From Candidula unifasciata (taxonomy: Eukaryota; Mollusca; Gastropoda; Stylommatophora; Geomitridae): a stretch of 64,000 nt of DNA. A program made the position numbers and the translations under genes. Position 1 is the first letter of the stretch. Every line of letters begins with the position of its first letter. This document shows, in pieces, positions 20,161 to 30,500 of this stretch. The stretch is from contig CAJHNH020004879.1 of assembly GCA_905116865.2 (NCBI GenBank), positions 124,001 to 188,000 on the forward strand, written 5' to 3'. A model generated the notes under the pieces. The model was not told the origin of the DNA. It searched no databases and saw nothing but the letters and a program-made list of their open reading frames with translations.

Positions 20161-21259
20161 CACACAGCATTAACAAAAGGGATGTGTACCAACAATACAG
20201 AACTGGCCATCAGCCACACAGCAAGGATCTCCCGGACCATTCCTTCACAGTTTTTATACAATGTGAACACAAAAGTGGATTTTTTATATCAGTGAATTGA
20301 TAAATGTCAAACAGAATATTACCTGGATCTAATCTGTAGAATAAAGTTTTCAAATAATTACAGAATATCACAGAAATAAAACATATCGGCAATACCCTCA
20401 CAATAATAGCAGAATATCCAAAAAGTTCTAAACAGCGATAAGTACAGCTGGTTTATCCGGGAACAGAAGCTGACAGGTTTGTGGCTAATCTCTTGTAAAT
20501 GTGAACAAAAACGGCACTAACAACAGACTGCACAATTCATTGCATGGCAAGTTTTGCTGTATTTCATCAGGAGCATACTACAAAAATAAGATAAAAAAAA
20601 AAAAAAATATCAAGCAAATATACAAATGTTTTCAACTGAAATAATTTTTTTTTAAATCCATTACATTTAATTGAATACACTGACGTATGTAAAGCAATAC
20701 AGCTGTGCAATCTGTTTGTCTTATTTGTTCAAAAATACAATGAGGAAACATTGCACATTGCTTTGATATCCTGCAAACAACACAATGATTAAACCACATG
20801 GTTATAACAAGCAGCCAATCACTACACATTTCTATATAAATGTCACATGATGATTTAAACCAATCAACTTTTTACCCTGTAGTGACATTAACACAATCAG
20901 CCAGTAGAAGCACTGCTAACACTAAAGTTGATCACAGGCTGAGCCTGGCTGATGTTCTGACCAGATGATTTTAATGATGTGATGGTAAGTCACTAAGTGT
21001 CATGCCACCCACCCACCTGGGGACAATAGTTGGCTGTAGGGTGTCCCAACATAAATTGTTGTGTACTGTTGAGTGAACAAGGTATCAGATTTATTCCTGT
21101 TGGACTGACATTCAAACAGTGGTTCATTAGGCCAATGGGTGTCAAACCTTCTGTTTGAAGACATGAAGGAAGAATACAGGACCAACAAATGTGACAGTGA
21201 TGGCAACAGTGACTGTAGGGCATTATTAAGATTAAATAGTACTGGGCAGTAACAGCAAC

Positions 21260-22250
21260 TAATGTCAGGAACATGATGCTAGTAATGATAAGGGCACCTG
21301 TGTTACATCAGCTATTGTGTGGCACATGATACTAGTAATGATGAGGGCATTTGTGTCCCTGGCTACAACATCAGATATTGTCTGCCACATAATATTAGTA
21401 ATGATAAGGGCATCTGTGTCCCTGGCTACAACATCAGATATTGTCTGGCACATAATACTAGTAATGATAAGGGCCTCTGTGTCCCTGGCTACAACATCAG
21501 ATATTGACTGGCACATGTAATGATAAGGGCATCTGTGTCCCTGGCTACAACATCAGATATTGTCTGGCACATAATATTAGTAATGATAAGGGCATCTGTG
21601 TCCCTGGCAACATCCGATATTGTCTGGCACATGTAATGATAAGGGCATCTGTGTCCCTGGCTACAACATCAGATATTGTCTGGCACATAATATTAGTAAT
21701 GATAAGGGCATCTGTGTCCCTGGCTACATCAGATATCATCTGGCACTGGCTACATCAGATATTGCCGGGCATATGTAATGATAAGGGCATCTGTGTCCAT
21801 GGCTTTAACATCAGATATTGTTTGGCTCATGATTATGTGTAACGATGAGGGCACCTTCGTCCTTAGTTATAACATTAGCTACTGTTTGGCACATGATACT
21901 GTGTAATGATGAGAGTATCTGTGTCCCTGGCTACAACATCAGCTATTGTCTGTCATTAGAAATAATGATAAGGGCACCTGTGTCACTGGTCAGCTATTAT
22001 TTGGCTCATGATACTAACGAACGAACAAACGAACAAACTTTATTTTCAAAGGGTTACAAATTGGGCACGCAGGCCCGTCTGACATTCGGCCCTTCTAAGT
22101 ACTAATTTTTCAGAGTACCAATACTAGTGAAGATGAGGGCACCTTGTCACTAGTTACAACATCCGATATTGTCTGGCGCATAATATTAGTAATGATGAAG
22201 GCATCTGTGTCCCTGGCTACAACATCAGCTATTGTCTGGAACTAATTACA
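21260..22250. repeat. 63-bp minisatellite
   Basis: About 13 units with AGTAATGATAAGGGCATCTG, TGTCCCTGGCTACAACATCA and GATATTGTCTGGCACATAAT. Interrupted at 22,015-22,105 by a retroelement tail. Confidence 0.93.
22012..22105 (-). mobile_element. 3' end of a non-LTR retroelement
   Basis: On the minus strand: GGGCCGAATGTCAGACGGGC, CCAATTTGTAACCCTTTG, AATAAAG, then a (TTTG/TTCG)n tail. The tail and the insertion into the 63-bp array point to a retroposed copy. Too short to assign to a family. Confidence 0.45.
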
Positions 22251-22313
22251 ACAGTGAACTGACATTCAAAATCTAGTACGGTGCTGGTCTATCAGTGACA
22301 TCATTATGTAGCA

Positions 22314-22447
22314 CAGGTATGTCCAACTGGGTCACATATTTGTTGTCATGAGGGCCCCCACAACAACTAATTAAGGTTACTTTATAAAAATTATAGTTTG
22401 CAAAAGGGTCACAGGGGGGCCTGCGAGCCGCATGTTTGACATGCCTG
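22314..22447. mobile_element. hAT-type MITE (134 bp)
   Basis: Ends CAGGTATGTC and GACATGCCTG form terminal inverted repeats. The 8-bp flanks ATGTAGCA (22,306-22,313) and ATGTAGCT (22,448-22,455) match at 7 of 8 positions, as expected for an hAT target duplication. Confidence 0.75.
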
Positions 22448-22479
22448 ATGTAGCTTAAGCCAAGCCCTCCCAAGTTGTC

Positions 22480-25400
22480 CTGTCCTTTGCTTTTATATGA
22501 ATTTCACTTCATGTCCACCCAAGCTGTCCTGTCCTTTGCTTTCATATGAATTTCACTTCATGTCCTCCCAAGTTGTCCTGTCCTTTGCTTTCGTATGAAT
22601 TTCACTTCATGTCCTCCCAAGTTGTCCTGTCCTTTGCTTTCATATGAATTTCAATTCATGCCCTCCCAAGCTGTCCTGTCCTTTGCTTTCATATGAATTT
22701 CAATTCATGCCCTCCCAAGTTGTCCTGTCCTTTGCTTTCATATGAATTTCACTTCATGTCCTCTCATGTTGTCCTGTCTTTTGCTTTCATATGAATACAC
22801 TTCATGCCCTCCCAAGCTGTCCTGTCTTTTGTTTCATATGAATTTCACTTCATGTCCTCCCAAGTTGTCCTGTCCTTTGCTTTCATATGAATTTCAGTTC
22901 ATGTCCTCCCAAGTTGTCCTGTCCTTTGCTTTCATACAAATTTCAATTCATGCCCTCCCAAGTTGTCCTGTCCTTTGCTTTCATATGAATTTCACTTCAT
23001 GTCCTCTCATGTTGTCCTGTCTTTTGCTTTCATATGAATTTCAGTTCATGTCCTCCCAAGTTGTCCTGTCCTTTGCTTTCATATGAATTTCACTTCATGT
23101 CCTCTCATGTTGTCCTGTCCTTTGCTTTCATATGAATTTCACTTCATGTCCTCTCATGTTGTCCTGTCTTTTGCTTTTATATGAATTCACTTCATGCCCT
23201 TCCGAGCTGTCCTGTCTTTTGCTTTCATATGAATTTCACTGTATGTCCTCCCAAGTTGTCCTGTCCTTTGCTTTCATATGAATTTCAGTTCATGTCCTCC
23301 CAAGTTGTCCTGTCCTTTGCTTTCATACGAATTTCAATTCATGCCCTCCCAAGTTGTCCTGTCCTTTGCTTTCATATGAATTTCACTTCATGCCCTCCCA
23401 AGTTGTCCTGTCTTTTGCTTTCATATGAATTCACTTCATGCCCTTCCGAGCTGTCCTGTCTTTTGCTTTCATATGAATTTCACTGTATGTCCTCCCAAGT
23501 TGTCCTGTCCTTTGCTTTCATATGAATTTCAGTTCATGTCCTCCCAAGTTGTCCTGTCCTTTGCTTTCATATGAATTTCAATTTATGCCCTCTGAAGTTG
23601 TCCTGTCCTTTGCTTTTATATGAATTTTACTTCATGTCCTCCCAAGTTGTCCTGTCCTTTGCTTTCATATGAATTTCAGTTCATGTCCTCCCAAGTTGTC
23701 CTGTCCTTTGCTTTCATAAGAATTTCAATTCATGCCCTTCCAAGTTGTCCTGTCCTTTGCTTTCATATGAATTTCACTTCATGTCCTCTCATGTCCTGTC
23801 CTTTGCTTTCATATGAATTTCAATTCATGCCCTCCCAAGCTGTCCTGTCCTTTGCTTTCATATGAATTTCAATTCATGCCCTCCCAAGTTGTCCTGTCCT
23901 TTGCTTTCATATGAATTTCACTTCATGTCCTCTCATGTTGTCCTGTCTTTTGCTTTCATATGAATACACTTCATGCCCTCCCAAGCTGTCCTGTCTTTTG
24001 TTTCATATGAATTTCACTTCATGTCCTCCCAAGTTGTCCTGTCCTTTGCTTTCATATGAATTTCAGTTCATGTCCTCCCAAGTTGTCCTGTCCTTTGCTT
24101 TCATATGAATTTCACTTCATGTCCTCTCATGTTGTCCTGTCTTTTGCTTTCATATGAATTTCAGTTCATGCCCTCCCAAGTTGTCCTGTCCTTTGCTTTC
24201 ATATGAATTTCACTTCATGTCCTCTCATGTTGTCCTGTCTTTTGCTTTCATATGAATTTCAGTTCATGTCCTCCCAAGTTGTCCTGTCCTTTGCTTTCAT
24301 ATGAATTTCACTTCATGTCCTCTCATGTTGTCCTGTCCTTTGCTTTCATATGAATTTCAGTTCATGTCCTCCCAAGTTGTCCTGTCCTTTGCTTTCATAC
24401 AAATTTCAATTCATGCCCTCCCAAGTTGTCCTGTCCTTTGCTTTCATATGAATTTCACTTCATGTCCTCTCATGTTGTCCTGTCTTTTGCTTTCATATGA
24501 ATTCACTTCATGCCCTTCCGAGCTGTCCTGTCTTTTGCTTTCATATGAATTTCACTGTATGTCCTCCCAAGTTGTCCTGTCCTTTGCTTTCATATGAATT
24601 TCAGTTCATGTCCTCCCAAGTTGTCCTGTCCTTTGCTTTCATACGAATTTCAATTCATGCCCTCCCAAGTTGTCCTGTCCCTTGCTTTCATATGAATTTC
24701 ACTTCATGCCCTCCCAAGTTGTCCTGTCTTTTGCTTTCATATGAATTCACTTCATGCCCTTCCGAGCTGTCCTGTCTTTTGCTTTCATATGAATTTCACT
24801 GTATGTCCTCCCAAGTTGTCCTGTCCTTTGCTTTCATATGAATTTCAGTTCATGTCCTCCCAAGTTGTCCTGTCCTTTGCTTTCATATGAATTTCAATTT
24901 ATGCCCTCTGAAGTTGTCCTGTCCTTTGCTTTTATATGAATTTCACTTCATGTCCTCCCAAGTTGTCCTGTCCTTTGCTTTCATATGAATTTCAGTTCAT
25001 GTCCTCCCAAGTTGTCCTGTCCTTTGCTTTCATACGAATTTCAATTCATGCCCTTCCAAGTTGTCCTGTCCTTTGCTTTCATATGAATTTCACTTCATGT
25101 CCTCTCATGTCCTGTCTTTTGCTTTCATATGAATTTCACTTTATGTCCTCCCAAGTTGTCCTGTCCTTTGCTTTCATATGAATTTCAGTTCATGTCCTCC
25201 CAAGTTGTCCTGTCCTTTGCTTTCATATGAATTTCACTTCATGTCCTTTCATGTTGTCCTGTCCTTTGCTTTTATATGAATTTCACTTCATGTCCTTCCA
25301 AGTTGTCCTGTCCTTTGCTTTCATACGAATTTCAATTCATGCCCTCCCAAGTTGTCCTGTCCTTTGCTTTCATATGAATTTCAGTTCATGTCCTCCCAAG

Positions 25401-25600
25401 TTGTCCTGTCCTTTGCTTTCATATGAATTTCACTTCATGTCCTTTCATGTTGTCCTGTCCTTTGCTTTTATATGAATTTCACTTCATGTCCTTCCAAGTT
25501 GTCCTGTCCTTTGCTTTCATACGAATTTCAATTCATGCCCTCCCAAGTTGTCCTGTCCTTTGCTTTCATACGAATTTCACCCCATGCCCCTCCCAAGGCC
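22480..25600. repeat. 49-bp minisatellite with higher-order structure
   Basis: About 63 units of TCCTCCCAAGTTGTCCTGTC, CTTTGCTTTCATATGAATTT and CACTTCATG. Distinct unit variants (CACTGTATG, CAATTTATG, TTCCGAGC) recur in the same order about 1.3 kb apart. Confidence 0.96.
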
Positions 25601-25713
25601 TCCCAACCTTTACTCTCACAAGCAGCTCACCCCATGTCCTCTCATTCTCTTCATATTTATGGGCCTAGCTTTATTCAACTGACCCTGTGGGTTCCGGAAA
25701 AAAGACTTCTATT

Positions 25714-26116
25714 ACTCTAAAACCTCATTAACATGAACTTGTTTAGCTCACAGTCCCAGAAGATTTTGCTGCAGTTATTCAACAGAGATGTTAACATGAA
25801 AAAAAAAATATGAATTTATAAAATTTAAACAAGCATATACTATGCCAGATTTCTTTAGTATGTTCAGACCACAATATTTCATAGGTTAACCTAAAGTGCA
25901 TTTCTTGATACAATGAGCTAGTAGCTATTCCCACATGGTGTGTTACATGGGACAGAAAGAGCTGAGACCAACACTCTGTTTACATGAACAACATGTCCCA
26001 GCAGGGATAAATTATTCATAATACATCTATTAGTCCCTCAGTTAGCACAAATGTTTATAACGCCAAACCCTTGATTTTTAAGTTCCCTGCAATTTGTGTT
26101 AATGAGGTTTGACTGT
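25714..26116. mobile_element. Pogo-like MITE (about 400 bp)
   Basis: The left end CTCTAAAACCTCATTAACAT and the complement of the right end, ACAGTCAAACCTCATTAACA, share AAACCTCATTAACA. There is no transposase frame. Family by end similarity only. Confidence 0.55.
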
Positions 26117-26324
26117 CCATTGTTATTGAGTTTTCTCAATGTGACTCAATAAACACCAGCATTTTGTCCTCACCTTGTCGTGATTCATTGGAATTTGTTT
26201 AGTTCTCCCCAAGGCCCAAACATCAGTGATTTTGTCATACCATCTAATTCCCTCGACCCTGCAGACAGACACCAGTGAACAAATGTTTGTATGTTAAAAG
26301 CAACACCTACATGTACATATACAA

Positions 26325-26330
26325 TTCTGC

Positions 26331-26374
<44 letters not shown>

Positions 26375-26376
26375 AG
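26325..26376. repeat. (CAA)n microsatellite
   Basis: About 16 perfect CAA/AAC trinucleotides. The minus-strand polycysteine frame is spurious. Confidence 0.97.
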
Positions 26377-26699
26377 ATGTGCAGAGGATACAGACAATAA
26401 ACGGCGCATGCAACACTGACTTATTTTTCAGTTAGTAACTAAGGTTAGGATTAAATGGAACACACATTATGGCCATCTTCAGGAAGGAAAATCACAATGC
26501 ATCATCACGCATGTCAAGTGTCCACATTTCTTAACACATGAACCGTCATGAAACTGTTACAACATTGCAAAGAAAACATCTTGTAGGGAGTACTGCAAAA
26601 ATCACTACGGCAAAATGTTGTTTGTTTGTTTTGTTATTGTAAGAATACTAACCACTATAAAGACATTAATAAGACAAGGTGTTGCATAGAGCCTGCTCT

Positions 26700-27420
26700 G
26701 TTGTATGCGGACATAACATCTCTCCCAAAGCCATGACAGATCTATCCTACTGACATCCTTAGATATAACCCAGAGATAGGACAGATCTTTCCTTGAGACA
26801 TGACATTCGATCATTCCCAGGGACTTGACAGATCTATCCCAAAGATATGACATTATATCTATCCCACAGACATGACAGATCTATCCCAAAGATATGGAAT
26901 AATATATATCCTAAAGACGTGACTGATCTTTCCTAGAGACATGACATTAGATCCATCCCAGAGACATGACATTAGATCTATCCCAGAGACATGACATTAG
27001 ATCTATCCCAGACACATGGTAGTCTATTCTAGAGACATGACAGATTTATCTTAGAGACATGACATATCTATCCTAGAGACATGACAGGTCTTTCCTAGAG
27101 ACATGACATTAGATCTATTCCAGATACATGTCCTTAGATCTATCCCAGAGACATGACAGATCTATCCTAGAGACATGTCCTTAGCTCTATCACAGAAACA
27201 TGTCCTTAGATCTATCCCAGAAATATGACAGATCTATCCCAGAGACATGTCCTTAGATCTATCACAGAGACAAGACAGATCTATCACAGAAACATGACAG
27301 ATCTATCCCAGAGAAATGTCCTTAGATCTATCCAAGTGACATGAGGTATCTCTTGAGATACGACATTAGATCTATCCCAGAGACATGTCCTTAGATCTAT
27401 CACAGAGAGATAACTCCAAA
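26700..27420. repeat. 25-bp array just downstream of the DIXDC1 stop
   Basis: About 30 degenerate units of AGATCTATCCCAGAGACATG plus ACATT or TCCTT, rich in AGATCT. It starts about 85 bp after the stop codon (minus strand), hence probably within the 3' UTR. Confidence 0.93.
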
Positions 27421-27503
27421 CCTGTCTCAGAAATTTCAGTTTTTCACTGTTCCAGAGACCAGTATTAAATATCACATCCCACCCTGGAAGAACATCAGCC
27501 CCT

Positions 27504-27587
27504 TCAACAGGAAGTCCCAGTCTCTAGCTCCAGCCAGGCTACGATCTTGCCTTCCCAGCCTGGCAGAATATCGTCATCACATGAGAG
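27504..27587 (-). CDS. DIXDC1: DIXDC1 last coding exon: end of DIX domain
   Basis: 84 nt including TGA. The acceptor is ATCTCTCTTTCAG|CTCTCA. It reads LSCDDDILPGWEGKIVAWLE and ends LETGTSC. The DDD-LPGWEGKIVAW block is the last conserved strand of DIX domains of the Dixin type. Confidence 0.95.
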   Translation of the reverse strand, partial: LSCDDDILPGWEGKIVAWLELETGTSC

Positions 27588-30500
27588 CTGAAAGAGAGAT
27601 GCAAACAACTTATCAAACACGACACCTCTAACAGACAACATGTGTGATGTTTCTTTCATAAAACTGGACAAATAATAAACTGACTCACCAACACAAACAA
27701 TCTACTATATACTTCTTTCTTTGTCTACAGAACCCTCAACCAGCTAACAATATCACCCCATAATTTGCCATCACTTGCAGCTCACTCCGTGATGTGTCCC
27801 ACCCTCAGCTCACCCCATGTTGTGTCCCACCCTCAGCTCACCCCATGTTGTGTCCCATCCTCAGCTCACCCCATGTTGTGTCCTACCCTCAGCTCACCCC
27901 ATGTTGTGTCCCACCCTCAGCTCACCCCATGTTGTGTCCCACCCTCAGCTCACTCCGTGATGTGTCCCACCCTCAGCTCACCCCATGTTGTGTCCTACCC
28001 TCAGCTCACCCCATGTTGTTTCCTACCCTCAGCTCACCCAATGTTGTTTCCTACCCTCAGCTCACCCCATGTTGTTTTCTACCCTCAGCTCACCCCATGT
28101 TGTGTCCCACCCTCAGCTCACCCCATGTTGTGTCCCACCCTCAGCTCACCCCATGTTGTGTCCCACCCTCAGCTCACCCCATGTTGTGTCCCACCCTCAG
28201 CTCACCCCAGGTTGTGTCCCACCCTCAGCTCACCCCATGTTGTGTCCCACCCTCAGCTCACCCCATGTTGTGTCCCACCCTCAGCTCAACCCATGTTGTG
28301 TCCCACCCTCAGCTCACCCCATGTTGTGTTCTACCCTCAGCTCACCCCATGTTGTTTCCTACCCTCAGATTACCCCATGTTGTGTCCCACCCTCAGCTCA
28401 CCCCATGTTGTGTCCCACCCTCAGCTCAACCCATGTTGTGTCCCACCCTCAGCTCAACCCATGTTGTGTCCCACCCTCAGCTCACCCTACGTTGTGTCCT
28501 ACCCTCAGATTACCCCATGTTGTGTCCCACCCTCAGCTCACCCCATGTTGTGTTCTACCCTCAGCTCACCCCATGTTGTTTCCTACCCTCAGCTCAACCC
28601 ATGTTGTGTTCTACCCTCAGATTACCCCATGTTGTGTTCTACCCTCAGCTCACCCCATGTTGTTTCCTACCCTCAGCTCACCCCATGTTGTGTTCTACCC
28701 TCAGCTCACCCAATGTTGTGTTCTACCCTCAGCTCACCCCATGTTGTTTCCTACCCTCAGCTCACCCAATGTTGTTTCCTACCCTCAGCTCACCCAATGT
28801 TGTTTCCTACCCTCAGCTCACCCCATGTTGTTTCCTACCCTCAGCTCACCCCATGTTGTTTCCTACCCTCATCTCACCCAATGTTGTTTCCTACCCTCAG
28901 CTCACCCAATGTTGTTTCCTACCCTCAGCTCACCCCATGTTGTTTCCTACCCTTAGCTCACCCCATGTTGTGTCCCACCCTCAGCTCACCCAATGTTGTG
29001 TCCCACCCTCAGCTCACCCAATGTTGTGTCCTACCCTCAGCTCACCCAATGTTGTTTCCTACCCTCAGCTCACCCAATGTTGTGTCCCACCCTCAGCTCA
29101 CCCCATGTTGTGTCCCACCCTCAGCTCACCCAATGTTGTTTCCTACCCTCAGCTCACCCAATGTTGTGTCCCACCCTCAGCTCACCCCATGTTGTGTCCT
29201 ACCCTCAGCTCACCCAATGCTGTGTCCCACCCTCAGCTCACCCCATGTTGTGTCCCACCCTCAGCTCACCCCATGTTGTGTCCTACCCTCAGCTCACCCA
29301 ATGTTGTGTCCTACCCTCAGCTCACCCAATGTTGTTTCCTACCCTCAGCTCACCCAATGTTGTGTCCTACCCTCAGCTCACCCCATGTTGTGTCCTACCC
29401 TCAGCTCACCCCATGTTGTGTCCTACCCTCAGCTCACCCCATGTTGTTTCCTACCCTCAGCTCACCCCATGTTGTTTCCTACCCTCAGCTCACCCCATGT
29501 TGTTTCCTACCCTCAGCTCACCCAATGTTGTTTCCTACCCTCAGCTCACCCAATGTTGTTTCCTACCCTCAGCTCACCCAATGTTGTTTCCTACCCTCAG
29601 CTCACCCAATGTTGTTTCCTACCCTCAGCTCACCCAATGTTGTTTCCTACCCTCAGCTCACCCCATGTTGTTTCCTACCCTCAGCTCACCCCATGTTGTG
29701 TCCCACCCTCAGCTCACCCCATGTTGTGTCCCACCCTCAGCTCACCCCATGTTGTGTCCCACCATCAGCTCACCCCATGTTGTGTCCCACCCTCAGCTCA
29801 CCCCATGTTGTGTCCCACCCTCAGCTCACCCCATGTTGTGTCCCACCCTCAGCTCACCCCATGTTGTGTCCCACCCTCAGCTCACCCCATGTTGTTTCCC
29901 ACCCTCAGCTCACCCCATGTTGTGTCCCACCCTCAGCTCACCCCATGTTGTGTCCCACCCTCAGCTCACCCAATGTTGTGTCCTACCCTCCGCTCATCCA
30001 ATGTTGTGTCCTACCCTCAGCTCACCCAATGTTGTTTCCTACCCTCAGCTCACCCCATGTTGTTTCCTACCCTCAGCTCACCCCATGTTGTTTCCTACCC
30101 TCAGCTCACCCAATGTTGTTTCCTACCCTCAGCTCACCCAATGTTGTGTCCTACCCTCAGCTCACCCAATGTTTCCTACCCTCAGCTCACCCCATGTTGT
30201 GTTCTACCCTCAGCTCATCCCATGTTGTTTCCTACCCTCAGCTCACCCCATGCTGTGTTCTACCCTCAGCTCACCCCATGTTGTTTCCTACCCTCAGCTC
30301 ACCCCATGCTGTGTTCTACCCTCAGCTCATCCCATGTTGTTTCCTACCCTCAGCTCACCCCATGCTGTGTTCTACCCTCAGCTCATCCCATGTTGTTTCC
30401 TACCCTCAGCTCACCCAATGTTGTTTCCTACCCTTAGCTCACCCCATGCTGTGTTCTACCCTCAGCTCACCCCATGCTGTGTTCTACCCTCAGCTCACCC

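Larger units (their letters stand above)
18542..27503 (-). other. Possible very long DIXDC1 3' UTR, or intergenic
   Basis: No coding exon is recognised on either strand in these 9 kb. They hold arrays at 18,755-19,190, 19,300-19,570, 19,750-20,160, 21,260-22,250, 22,480-25,600 and 26,700-27,420, two MITEs, a retroelement 3' tail and a CAA microsatellite. About 20,165-21,255 is unique sequence in which I see nothing. A minus-strand AATAAA at the far end allows, but does not prove, that it is all UTR. Confidence 0.3.

Noticed and set aside
19623..20295. Frames of 114-189 codons (Trp/Cys-rich repeats) on both strands
   Set aside because: By-product of the 30-bp array with no stops in several frames.
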